A model generated the notes under the pieces. The model did not search any database. It saw nothing but the letters and a program-made list of their open reading frames with translations, and was not told the DNA's origin. A stretch of DNA of 64,000 nucleotides, taken from NCBI RefSeq assembly GCF_021390245.1, contig NZ_JAJUXH010000001.1, positions 186,001 through 250,000 of the forward strand, given 5' to 3'. Position numbers and translations under genes: made by a program. The first letter of the stretch is position 1. Every line of letters begins with the position of its first letter. The DNA is from Dyadobacter sp. CY323 (GTDB lineage Bacteria > Bacteroidota > Bacteroidia > Cytophagales > Spirosomataceae). This document shows, one piece after another, positions 20,401-27,902 of this stretch.

Positions 20401-21655
20401 TTCAAACGAAACCATAGCAGAATATCTGAAGGATGCGTCGGATAAAACGGATTATGACCTGGCGGACAAGACCAAGTCGGAACTTCTTGAAAAAGCATTT
20501 CAACAGTTTCAGGAGTCGGAGAATGCGGAGGAACGTGAAGCTTTCGAGGCATTTTGTACAAAGAATGCAGAATGGCTCGACGACTTTTCACTCTATATTA
20601 TTTTGAAGAAAAAACACGACGGCAGTCCCTGGTACGAATGGCCGGAAACATATAGGTTACGTGATTCGGATGCATTACATCAAATCCGGGATTCTGAAGG
20701 AGGACAGGTAGAGTTCGTGAAATGGCAACAGTTTGTTTTTGACAAACAATGGAAAAGCTTGAAATCGCATTGCAACAACCGGGATATCAAGCTTTTGGGG
20801 GACATTCCTTTCTATGTAAGCTACGATTCTGCTGATGTTTGGGCAAACAAAGAACTGTTCTGCGTGGATGAGGATGGAAAAATTTCGGGTATCGCCGGAG
20901 TTCCCCCGGATGCGTTTTCTGACGACGGACAATTATGGGGAATGCCGGTGTTTAACTGGGAGGTTCTGAAGCAACAGGAATATCAATGGTGGATCGACCG
21001 TCTTGCCAAAAATATCGAGTTGTTCGATTTGGTGAGGCTAGACCATTTCCGCGCATTTGCAGATTATTGGGAAGTCCCTGGCGGGGAAGAAACTGCGGTA
21101 AATGGAGAATGGAGGATTGGTCCGGACGAAGACTTTTTTAACAAGATCAAGGCCGCTCTGGGCGATCTGCCTTTTATTGCCGAAGATCTGGGAGAAATTA
21201 GCCCGGAAGTCTATAAGCTGAGAGATAAGTTCGGATTGCCCGGAATGAAGGTGTTGCAATTTGCATTTGATGAAAACATGCCGCAATCGGATCACATCCC
21301 ACATAACTACACAGCGAATTTCATTGCCTACACGGGCACCCACGATAACAATACCGTGAGAGGGTGGTTCCGGCAGGTGGCGCAGGATGGTGCAGCGGCA
21401 CAATTGGAGAGATATACCGGCAGGGAAATCACCGAAGAGAATGCACATATAGAAATGGCCCGGCTGATTTATGGTTCGGTAGCTAAGGTGGCGATGATGC
21501 CGATGCAGGATGTGCTTAATCTGGATGAATCTGCGAAAATGAATATGCCGGGTTCTAATGAAAACAACTGGGCATGGAGGTTATTGCCAGGCCAGATTAC
21601 GAAAGATCATGAAACGTTTCTGGCAGATTTGACGATGATGTACAACCGGGATTAG
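17432..21655 (+). CDS. Maltooligosyltrehalose synthase - 4-alpha-glucanotransferase fusion (TreY-MalQ)
   Basis: Product of 1407 residues with two complete enzymes. Residues 1 to about 895 are GH13_26 TreY: TYRLQFNQEFSF start, YASPILESTPGSTHGYDG, nucleophile Asp311 in GLRIDHIDGL, acid Glu339 in IVAEKIL, Asp582 in STHDTKRGEDVRARL. TreY turns the reducing end of maltodextrins into trehalose linkage. Residues about 908-1407 are GH77 amylomaltase (MalQ): AGLLLHISSLASPFGIGD, nucleophile Asp1204 in VRLDHFRAF, Glu1251 in IAEDLGE, Asp1305 in GTHDNNTVRGW. MalQ disproportionates maltodextrins. TreZ, the usual TreY partner, is not in the window. A MalQ-TreY fusion in the reverse order is known in some bacteria (my recollection). 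No internal stop or frame break is seen. Confidence 0.93.
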   Translation: MNNPVTTYRLQFNQEFSFKDFRKWMPYFQKLGVGTIYASPILESTPGSTHGYDGVNPGRIDPELGTIEEFKSITGELQKMQIGWLQDIVPNHMAFHSENPWLMDVLEKGTQSQYASFFDIAWNSRLFKGRIMVPFLTSDLDEAIQEGHLQLGYSDNRFIMEYEGSVFPLNLRSYLTLLTHDPEGQPQSVDQLISQLHEIHEVEDPNVFSQQWSEFLMQLASLAKNDQIKAYLDQILAHFNSDPALLRQVADEQSYVLCHWQKTEDQINFRRFFTVNGLICLNMQNDLVFDTYHELVKEFTAEGVVTGLRIDHIDGLFDPQAYVEKLRNLVGGDTYIVAEKILEKNEDMPVNWPIQGATGYEFLAIVNNIFTNKSAEPAFTAFYNELTGEDKSIHDQLLSKKSEILNGHMGGEQENLYQLFVELRLAEQDEINQFGKEALKTAIGEFLIHCPVYRYYGNSMPLSETESEEITAIFEEVRSYHPDLSDAASLLESCFLVKTLESDEEYNGRVLEFYQRCMQFSGPLMAKGGEDTLMYTNNRFIGHNDVGDFPDRFGVTGKSFHDYMRKRQKEWPFALSTTSTHDTKRGEDVRARLNVLTDLGDAWIEKVKEWQELNASVHSENSILTKNDEYLIYQTIAGAYPMPGEDEDNFAARLKEYLQKALREAKTNTTWAEPNETYETAVKEFATELLKPETPFWSSFKEFHAEISEFGIINSLSQLALKFTCPGVPDVYQGCELWDFSLVDPDNRRPVDFAKREQWLTEFESYEPERLLEKLWEARSNAQIKLWLTYQFFHLRKDNPLLFTEGDYIPLKIRGQYKDHLLAFARRQKRTFCIVVVPLHTAQMCRDQNKDFFELDWHDTSVVLPENLSPEWEFVLTGKTEEHVGKLLPKDIFKGLPIAILKGSKPDNERKAGLLLHISSLASPFGIGDMGPEAFAFADFLQKSNQRIWQILPLNPTEPSQANSPYSALSSRAGNPLLISPEVLVEDGLLSNETIAEYLKDASDKTDYDLADKTKSELLEKAFQQFQESENAEEREAFEAFCTKNAEWLDDFSLYIILKKKHDGSPWYEWPETYRLRDSDALHQIRDSEGGQVEFVKWQQFVFDKQWKSLKSHCNNRDIKLLGDIPFYVSYDSADVWANKELFCVDEDGKISGIAGVPPDAFSDDGQLWGMPVFNWEVLKQQEYQWWIDRLAKNIELFDLVRLDHFRAFADYWEVPGGEETAVNGEWRIGPDEDFFNKIKAALGDLPFIAEDLGEISPEVYKLRDKFGLPGMKVLQFAFDENMPQSDHIPHNYTANFIAYTGTHDNNTVRGWFRQVAQDGAAAQLERYTGREITEENAHIEMARLIYGSVAKVAMMPMQDVLNLDESAKMNMPGSNENNWAWRLLPGQITKDHETFLADLTMMYNRD

Positions 21656-21711
21656 TGGAATTATGCTTTCATCAGAAGCATTATATTTGCATGGTATCAA
21701 GGCAATTCATC

Positions 21712-22182
21712 ATGTCCAGAATAATAATGAACACGTTTGCGCTGATTTTTCTGGCGCTGCTCGGATATTCCTGTACACAGTCCGCAGGTGACCCTAAGGA
21801 AGCAGCGGGATTGCTCACCGCTGCTTCGAAATGGCAGATCGATGAGATTGTTGTCAATGACGCAGTCACATTCAAGGATGGTAAGATGACCCAGCAGTTT
21901 GGTGGTGTTAATTTCGAGCGGTATATGGAGACAGTCGAGCTTAGAAGCGACGGTACTTTCTCAGGTATTTTCAAAGGTGAAACCAAACCTTTCGTCCTGA
22001 AATGGGTAGCAAATGAAAAGAACATCACCGTAGGATCCGCAGATAGCGGCCCAAAACCAACTGACTGGACCATTGATCCAAAAGATGTGCTGAAAGATTC
22101 ATTTACAATGAAAACAAAAAGCACTGCCTACGATTATCCGAGGATGACCAGTATTGCTTTGAGATTTAAGGTTTTGAAATAA
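21712..22182 (+). CDS. Putative lipoprotein of unknown function
   Basis: Product of 156 residues from ATG 21712. The frame extends upstream to 21655, but the sequence before 21712 is not signal-like, whereas MSRIIMNTFALIFLALLGYSC forms a lipoprotein signal with the lipid-carrying Cys in LLGYSC. The rest resembles lipocalin-like small Bacteroidota lipoproteins ('WQIDEIVVNDAVTFKDG', ELRSDGTFSGIF, FVLKWVANEKNITV), but no family can be named with confidence. It follows treY-malQ by 56 bp and is closed by a strong hairpin. Confidence 0.65.
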   Translation: MSRIIMNTFALIFLALLGYSCTQSAGDPKEAAGLLTAASKWQIDEIVVNDAVTFKDGKMTQQFGGVNFERYMETVELRSDGTFSGIFKGETKPFVLKWVANEKNITVGSADSGPKPTDWTIDPKDVLKDSFTMKTKSTAYDYPRMTSIALRFKVLK

Positions 22183-22222
22183 AACGAGTGGCCAAAATCT
22201 ATTTTGGATTGGCCACTCGTTT
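22182..22222. terminator. Bidirectional terminator between convergent genes
   Basis: AAACGAGTGGCCAA at 22182-22195 pairs perfectly with TTGGCCACTCGTTT at 22209-22222 around a 13-nt loop. It fills the space between the lipoprotein stop (22182) and the VWA protein stop (22226), so it can serve both strands. Confidence 0.85.
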
Positions 22223-22225
22223 AAA

Positions 22226-24100
22226 TTATTCCTTCCGCGCCGTATGCCTGGTACCATCCAGCGACTGCGCGGTTTTTATTAATCTTACAAATTCGGAACG
22301 GTATCCCTCTTCGTCTTTTCCGAACGCGCCTTTTGCCCTCGCAACTGAATTTGGGTAAGAAGCATTTCCTTTGAACTCAGAATTCCGCAACAATAGTCCA
22401 AACTCCGCCACAGCCGAGGCGAAACGAAGGTTTTCGGAGCAGGCAGATAATGCGACTGAGGAGTTTTTGACAGGCAGATCGAAAAGTACACTTTTTTCAC
22501 TACCGGGATTTTTGTAGCGCACTTTTACAGTAAGCATTTCATCGGAATTCCCGGAATGGGATGCCGTGTTTTTTTGATATTTCAATGCGTCGGCTTGCCG
22601 CAGATAACTGCTGTTTACTCCCTTGGGCACGATCTCATAAAGCGCGGTCACAGTGTGGCCGGAACCCATATCACCTGCGTCTTTTTTATCGTCATTAAAT
22701 TCCTCATTGCTTAATGCACGGTTTTCATAACCAATTAAGCGATAAGCTTGTACATGTTCAGGGTTAAACTCGATCTGGATTTTCACATCTTTTGCAATGG
22801 TGAACAATGTTCCGCCAAATTCCTGCACAAATACCTTCCTGGCTTCCTGCATGTTGTCAATATATGCATAGTTGCCATTTCCTTTGTCGGCCAATGTTTC
22901 AATCTGGCTGTCTTTATAATTCCCCATTCCAAAACCCATTACACTCAGGAAAATGCCGCCTTTTCGTTTTTCTTCTATCAGATGCTGTAACTCACTTTCA
23001 CTTGAAATCCCTACATTGAAATCGCCGTCCGTTGCGAGGATCACCCGGTTATTTCCTTTGGGCAGAAAGTTTTCCTTAGCCGTATCATAAGCCAGTTCAA
23101 TTCCCTCTCCGCCGGCTGTCGAGCCGCCAGCTTCCAGGTTATCCAATGCTTCCTTGATCTTCATTTTCTCATTTCCAGGGGTAGGAGGCAGGATAAGCCC
23201 GGCCGCACCGGCATAAGTCACAATGGAGATTCTATCTTCAGGCCTGAGTTGATCCGCAAGCAGCTTAAATGCCTGTTTCAAAAGTGGAAGCTTATTTTGC
23301 TCCATCATCGAACCCGAAACGTCTACCAGAAACACAAGATTGGACGCGGGCAGGTTTTTGGTGGAAACGGTTTTGGCCTGCAAACCAATGTGAAACAGTT
23401 TCAGTCCGGGGTTCCAGGGAGAATCCGTGTATTCGCTGGTGATGGATATAGGTTGGTTTCCAGTTGGTTGCGGATAATTATAATCAAAATAATTGATCAT
23501 TTCTTCAATGCGAACGGCGTCAATGGGAGGTAATTGACCGTTATTCAAAAAACGTCTGACATTGCTGTAAGCGGCGCGGTCGACATCAACCGAAAAGGTA
23601 GTAACCGGATCAGACCCAACAAACTGGAAACTGTTTTCCTTGATAGTGCTGTAATTTTCAGTATTTGCCTGCGGCCTTCTCAGGGTCATTGGCTGGCCTG
23701 TGAATGGTGCAGTGGTCGCTTTTGCGAATGAAGACATTGATTCACTTCTTGCCGGGGCGAAATCCTTCAGGCGCTCAGATTCTTCCTGCAAAACAAGCGG
23801 CTCCGGCCGATCGGATGGCGAGAGCACTGCATAAACGAATGTTAATGACCCAAACTCCATTTCATTCTTTTTGTAAGACGGGTGCGTGAAAACCAGGGTT
23901 TTCGAGTAGGCGGGAACCTGGATCGAGAATTTACCTGCTAAATCGGTTCGTGTCGTGGCTGTGCTTCCTTTAACCGACACCACCACATTTGCCAAAGGAG
24001 CGTGATTGATATCTTCAACAATCCCTTTGACTGTGCGGTTTGGGACGAGGGCAAATGCGCTCAAAAACAGCGCGAGTAGTATTAGAAGCTTTCCTTTCAT
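22226..24100 (-). CDS. VWA-domain protein with N-terminal carboxypeptidase-regulatory-like domain (YfbK-type)
   Basis: Product of 624 residues from ATG 24100; an in-frame TTG two codons earlier is less likely. A signal peptide or membrane anchor (about 1-20) is followed by a carboxypeptidase-D-regulatory-like beta domain (24-95, VKGIVEDINHAPLANVVVSV). Next comes the YfbK N-terminal module (FSVDVDRAAYSNVRRFLN, VRIEEMINYF) and a VWA domain with an intact MIDAS (Asp260, Ser262, Ser264 in LVDVSGSM). The C-terminal part (about 440-610) matches the DUF3520 type. VWA domains bind ligands through a metal ion. The gene is divergent from an ECF sigma / anti-sigma-like pair, a common Bacteroidota neighbourhood, and is probably controlled by it. 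Role unknown. Confidence 0.9.
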   Translation of the reverse strand: MKGKLLILLALFLSAFALVPNRTVKGIVEDINHAPLANVVVSVKGSTATTRTDLAGKFSIQVPAYSKTLVFTHPSYKKNEMEFGSLTFVYAVLSPSDRPEPLVLQEESERLKDFAPARSESMSSFAKATTAPFTGQPMTLRRPQANTENYSTIKENSFQFVGSDPVTTFSVDVDRAAYSNVRRFLNNGQLPPIDAVRIEEMINYFDYNYPQPTGNQPISITSEYTDSPWNPGLKLFHIGLQAKTVSTKNLPASNLVFLVDVSGSMMEQNKLPLLKQAFKLLADQLRPEDRISIVTYAGAAGLILPPTPGNEKMKIKEALDNLEAGGSTAGGEGIELAYDTAKENFLPKGNNRVILATDGDFNVGISSESELQHLIEEKRKGGIFLSVMGFGMGNYKDSQIETLADKGNGNYAYIDNMQEARKVFVQEFGGTLFTIAKDVKIQIEFNPEHVQAYRLIGYENRALSNEEFNDDKKDAGDMGSGHTVTALYEIVPKGVNSSYLRQADALKYQKNTASHSGNSDEMLTVKVRYKNPGSEKSVLFDLPVKNSSVALSACSENLRFASAVAEFGLLLRNSEFKGNASYPNSVARAKGAFGKDEEGYRSEFVRLIKTAQSLDGTRHTARKE

Positions 24101-24240
24101 GGTCAATAAAGTTTTAGTTTATTGACTGGATTCAAACACAGCAAAAATTCCATAAACTTTTCCGGATTTTTTGTGGAATTTTGATCGGATCACATCTAAT
24201 AGGTAGTTAGTTGTGCGATTTCGTCTGTAAGAGCTCGCTT

Positions 24241-24831
24241 GTGAAGTTTTTAAAAGTTTTTCAGGATAAGAAAAAGGAACCCGTTTCGGAAGGTGAGAGG
24301 TTGGCGGAATACCGACGCACTGGCGATGTGGCGATCCTTGGCAGCTTATATGAACCTTACATGGAAATGGTTTACATGATCAGTCTGAAGTATCTGAAAG
24401 AGGAGGATGAAAGTAAAGATGCGGTGATGCAGATCTTCGAGAAACTGATTGGGGATTTAAAAAGCCATCAGGTTGAAAACTTCAAAAGCTGGCTGCACAG
24501 CGTGGTACGAAACCATTGCCTGATGCAGATCCGCACGCGGCACGTTTTCGTTGACGTAAGTGAATTCATTGAAAACGGCGAATCGCCGGCAGCTGCCGAC
24601 ACGGAATTTGAAGACGCAACGGTGCTAGATACGCAGTTGACGTCACTATCGAAATGCATGGAATCGCTGGCAAGTGAGCAGCGGATTTCCATTGAGCTGT
24701 TTTACAAACAGGAAAAATGCTATAAAGAGATTTCCGGAGAAACAGGATTCGACATTAACAAAGTAAAAAGCTATATCCAGAACGGAAAGCGGAATTTGAA
24801 AATTTGCATGGATAAAAATGGCAACCACTGA
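24241..24831 (+). CDS. ECF-type RNA polymerase sigma factor
   Basis: About 196 residues from GTG 24241, which starts 'MKFLKVFQDKKK' and has AAGAG a few bases upstream; TTG 24211 is an alternative in the same frame. No ATG is available near the N-terminus. Region 2 lies at about 25-95 (LYEPYMEMVYMISLKYLKEEDESKDAVMQIFEKL, then NFKSWLHSVVRNHCL). Region 4 is near 135-190 (QRISIELFYKQEKCYKEISGETGFDINKVKSYIQNGKRNLK). It overlaps the next gene by 14 bp, as sigma/anti-sigma pairs often do. Confidence 0.88.
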   Translation: MKFLKVFQDKKKEPVSEGERLAEYRRTGDVAILGSLYEPYMEMVYMISLKYLKEEDESKDAVMQIFEKLIGDLKSHQVENFKSWLHSVVRNHCLMQIRTRHVFVDVSEFIENGESPAAADTEFEDATVLDTQLTSLSKCMESLASEQRISIELFYKQEKCYKEISGETGFDINKVKSYIQNGKRNLKICMDKNGNH

Positions 24832-25840
24832 TTCAGATCAACCTATTGGCTTCGAGGAGTTTAGGCGCTATGCGCGAGGAGAAATGTCACTCCGGGAGCA
24901 ATATGACCTGGAAAAGCGACTGCTGGCCGATCCGATGGCGGCGGAAGCGTACGAGGGGTTCCTGGCGATGGGCGCTACGGATGCCGAAAGAATCCGTACA
25001 GAATTGAAAATCGGTTTAAATGCAAAAGTCGCATCCTCGCGCAAAAGGATAATCCCACTTTGGACGTACGCCGCAGCGGCATCTGTAATCGTTGGCCTGG
25101 GCGTTTCCTGGATGATTTTGAAAACCGATAATACAAATATCGATAACAGAGAAATAAGCGCAGCGATTCAAGCTGAGTCTCCGACAATTCGCCCGGCCGA
25201 AGAAAAGGGGGAAGAAACGCAACCTCTTGCAAAACCAGCTCCTTCTATTCATGCGGATCAAATAGCTGCAAATGTTCCCGGAAAGAAAAGCTTTCCGGCG
25301 GCGGCACCTGTAAAAGAACTGCCTGAAAGTAAGAGTTTTAGCAGACTTGCCGAGGCTGACGAGGTAGAAGAAGCACTTGCAGTCGCCGAACCGGGTCAGT
25401 CCGCGTTTCAGGCAGCGCCGCCTGCTATTTCTGCCCCGCAAGCCGCTTTTTCTGAACCGCTGGCGGCTGATAAGCAGTCCGTTAGCAGGGCCAGAAAGCT
25501 CAATGACAGTACTTCCATTCCTACGGCAGCAGCGGCGCCCGCTGCTTCTAAAGATACTGCCGGGGGAACCATGCCCGTCCCGCAAATAGGATGGCGATCC
25601 TATCGTTCCTACCTCAACCGAAACACGCAATCTTCGTTCTCAAAAGGAAACGTGACCGTTTCATTTGTCGTGAATTCGGACAGCTCTTTGTCCGGATTTA
25701 CGGGTCATGGGGAGAAAGTGCTTCTGGATCAGGCAATTGAAATTGTAAAAAAAGGTCCCGGCTGGAAACCTGTGTTCCGTAATGGCGCACCCGCTACTGC
25801 TCCCGTAAAAGTCCAAATCGAGTTCCGTTCTCCGAACTAA
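24818..25840 (+). CDS. Membrane anti-sigma-like protein with TonB-like C-terminal domain
   Basis: Product of 340 residues. The cytoplasmic part (1-75) resembles Bacteroidota anti-sigma N-termini (FEEFRRYARGEMSLREQYDLEKRLLADPMAAEAYEGF). One transmembrane helix lies at about 78-100 (WTYAAAASVIVGLGVSWMIL). A long low-complexity periplasmic linker rich in Ala, Pro and Glu follows (105-255). The last 85 residues (GNVTVSFVVNSDSSL..AIEIVKKGPGWKPVFRNG..VKVQIEF) match TonB C-terminal-like domains. The 14-bp overlap with the sigma gene and the domain order suggest it holds the sigma factor and senses an envelope signal. The ligand is unknown. Confidence 0.8.
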   Translation: MATTDSDQPIGFEEFRRYARGEMSLREQYDLEKRLLADPMAAEAYEGFLAMGATDAERIRTELKIGLNAKVASSRKRIIPLWTYAAAASVIVGLGVSWMILKTDNTNIDNREISAAIQAESPTIRPAEEKGEETQPLAKPAPSIHADQIAANVPGKKSFPAAAPVKELPESKSFSRLAEADEVEEALAVAEPGQSAFQAAPPAISAPQAAFSEPLAADKQSVSRARKLNDSTSIPTAAAAPAASKDTAGGTMPVPQIGWRSYRSYLNRNTQSSFSKGNVTVSFVVNSDSSLSGFTGHGEKVLLDQAIEIVKKGPGWKPVFRNGAPATAPVKVQIEFRSPN

Positions 25841-26227
25841 CTAGTCTGTTATCAAGACATTACTTACTTCTTGTAGAATTAATTTCTAAAAATCACTAAT
25901 TTAAGTTCTGGATTTTTTGTGATGTAGTTTCCAGTATTTAATTTTACTATCACTGGTTACTTGTGCATTATTACCATTTCTTTTACTAGTTTGGGGTTAA
26001 ATGTGTACTTTATGGTATGAAACTAAGTTTAGATCGACGTTTCATTTGATTCTGACCAGTAATTTTATTTTTAAAGCGCTGATTTTGTTATAGTAAGTAT
26101 TATTACTAAATCTACAATTAATTTGCTAAGCTTAAACTGGATTGCGGGCGGATCGGAAAGACTTCAATACCAGGCAACCAGCAGATTTTATCCTAAATCT
26201 CATATTTGAATATTTTATACGCTTCCC
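25841..26227. other. Intergenic region upstream of the polysaccharide locus
   Basis: A 387-bp AT-rich stretch with no reading frame worth calling. An octamer CATATTTG at 26201-26208 lies 19 bp before the next ATG and differs from the Bacteroidota -7 element by one base. No strong hairpin was found. Confidence 0.4.
26201..26208 (+). promoter_or_regulatory. Possible -7 element upstream of the receiver gene
   Basis: CATATTTG, a one-mismatch match to TAnnTTTG. The same octamer occurs at 41613-41620 upstream of the flippase gene. No good -33 TTG is seen at the expected spacing, so this is weak. Confidence 0.25.
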
Positions 26228-26617
26228 ATGGATAGTAAAAGAAGTCTATTGATTATAGACGATGAGCCCAGTATCACCAAGATCCTGGAACATTTCCTCA
26301 AGAAAGATTTTAATGTAATCATAAAGAGTGACGGCTCAGAGGGAATGCTGTGGCTGGAAGAAGGAAACCAGGCAGATCTCATTATTGCGGATTTGCACAT
26401 GCCCAATCTTAGCGGAAAAGACTTTTTGAAGGTTGCAAAAGCCAGCAATCTCTATTCTGAAATCCCAATTATCATTCTTTCCGGATCCGACGAAAGCTCA
26501 GAACGCATTCAGTGCCTCAACCTTGGCGCAGATGATTTTATGGTCAAGCCGTTTAATCCGATGGAAGTTCACGCAAAGATCAATGCGATCCTGCGCCGAA
26601 GCAGAAGATATTCCTAA
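26228..26617 (+). CDS. Single-domain response regulator at the head of the polysaccharide locus
   Basis: Product of 129 residues, receiver domain only: acidic pair Asp11-Asp12 in LIIDDEPS, phospho-acceptor Asp55 in IIADLHMPNLSG, Ser85 in ILSGSD, Lys107 in MVKPFNP, and a short basic tail. All phosphorylation residues are present. It ends 12 bp before the sugar-transferase gene, whose own N-terminus is a decayed receiver, so the two are surely co-transcribed and may interact. It may accept phosphate from the hybrid kinase at 36359-38983 or the orphan HPt at 49981-50349; this is inference. Confidence 0.9.
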   Translation: MDSKRSLLIIDDEPSITKILEHFLKKDFNVIIKSDGSEGMLWLEEGNQADLIIADLHMPNLSGKDFLKVAKASNLYSEIPIIILSGSDESSERIQCLNLGADDFMVKPFNPMEVHAKINAILRRSRRYS

Positions 26618-26629
26618 TCAGCCGACGAA

Positions 26630-27844
26630 ATGGAACTGACAATGACGCCTCCCGCGACGACCGTTGAGACAAAAAGCTATGCTGCCCAATTCCGGGTCAT
26701 TTATCTGAACAAGGATCTTGACCATTACCTTCAATTTTCCCAAAAGTTCGCGGATTCACTTCAGGTGGAATACTTTGGATCTAAAGAAGGAGTGCTGGAA
26801 GCTCTGGAAGAAAATTACCCCGCCGACGTGATCGTCGCCCATGCGGGAAGCGGAGGTTTGGAGCTGCTGGATATGATCCGCAGCACCGCGGGTTTCGGGA
26901 ACATTCCTTTTGTGCTGATGGTGGACCGTCTTACCCGTGAATCCGTTGAGACTGCGCGTGCAAAGCATGCAGACGATGTTTTTTCGGTGACATTTGATGA
27001 AGGCGATCTGCTTACCAGGATCAAGTATTTCAAAAAAAGGCAATGGTATGTGGCCAATAAAGCTTCTCAGAAAATAGGTGCGCAGGCCAACCGCACGCCA
27101 CTTTGGAAAAGAACAATAGATGTCGTTACCACCGGTACGGCGGTGCTTTTGTTGCTCCCGGTTTTTCTTCTTGTTGCGCTGCTCATTCGCCTTGACTCAA
27201 AAGGACCTGTTTTTTACAGATCGAGAAGGGTAGGGAGCGGCTATAAGATTTTTGATTTGTATAAATTCCGTACGATGCGCACGGATGCCGACCAGCTGAT
27301 CCGTAAAATGGCGGCGCTGAGCATGTATAATAAAACGACGGAGCCGGTTCAGCAAATCGAAAACAATGGCTTGTGTGCAGAATGCCAGGCCGGTAACAAA
27401 TGCAAAAGCTTGCTTTTCCACGATGGAAAAGAGATTTGCGAGAAGCTCTATCACTTCCAGAAGGATCAAAAGGCGGCATTCATGAAGTTTCAGAACGATC
27501 CCCGCATTACCCGGTTCGGTCAGTTCCTCAGAAATTCAAGCCTGGACGAACTTCCTCAATTGATCAACATTCTCAAAGGCGATATGTCGCTGGTGGGCAA
27601 CAGGCCATTACCTCTTTATGAGGCCGAAAAAATGACCACAGATGACAAAATTTTCAGATTCGCGGGTCCGGCTGGCTTGACCGGTTTGTGGCAGGTCACC
27701 AAACGCGGAAAGGGAAAGGCGGATATGTCAGAAGAAGAAAGGACGCAGCTTGATATCACCTACGCAAAGGAATTTTCATTCAAAATGGATATGCAGATTA
27801 TTCTGAAAACATTCCCAGCACTGCTGCAATCCGAAAATGTCTGA
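26630..27844 (+). CDS. Polyprenyl-phosphate sugar phosphotransferase (initiating) with N-terminal pseudo-receiver
   Basis: Product of 404 residues. Residues about 160-404 are a monotopic phosphoglycosyl transferase, which puts the first sugar phosphate on undecaprenyl phosphate: KRTIDVVTTGTAVLLLLPVFL, GPVFYRSRRVGSGYKIFDLYKFRTM, catalytic Asp306-Glu307 in SLDELPQLINIL, GDMSLVGNRPLP, GLTGLWQV. Residues about 20-140 fold like a receiver but lack the acidic pair, and the expected phospho-Asp is Ala/His (IVAHAGSGGLELL), so phosphorylation is unlikely. An insert at about 225-285 carries four Cys (249, 252, 258, 270) spaced like a metal site. It follows a genuine receiver by 12 bp. It probably starts repeat-unit synthesis and is regulated through its N-terminus. 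Confidence 0.92.
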   Translation: MELTMTPPATTVETKSYAAQFRVIYLNKDLDHYLQFSQKFADSLQVEYFGSKEGVLEALEENYPADVIVAHAGSGGLELLDMIRSTAGFGNIPFVLMVDRLTRESVETARAKHADDVFSVTFDEGDLLTRIKYFKKRQWYVANKASQKIGAQANRTPLWKRTIDVVTTGTAVLLLLPVFLLVALLIRLDSKGPVFYRSRRVGSGYKIFDLYKFRTMRTDADQLIRKMAALSMYNKTTEPVQQIENNGLCAECQAGNKCKSLLFHDGKEICEKLYHFQKDQKAAFMKFQNDPRITRFGQFLRNSSLDELPQLINILKGDMSLVGNRPLPLYEAEKMTTDDKIFRFAGPAGLTGLWQVTKRGKGKADMSEEERTQLDITYAKEFSFKMDMQIILKTFPALLQSENV

Positions 27845-27902
27845 TGCACGCTGATCCTCAGCTCTTAAATCATTTGAGATATCGACAATACTTTACAACA
27901 TG

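Noticed and set aside
24975..25630. Long minus-strand frames opposite the anti-sigma-like gene (up to about 200 codons)
   Set aside because: They lie fully antisense to a well-supported gene with repetitive Ala/Pro codons, which create open antisense frames. The sequence is Arg/Cys-rich and not protein-like.
27120..27500. Minus-strand frames with Cys- and His-rich peptides opposite the sugar transferase
   Set aside because: They are antisense shadows of the conserved transferase domain, without start context or conservation clues.
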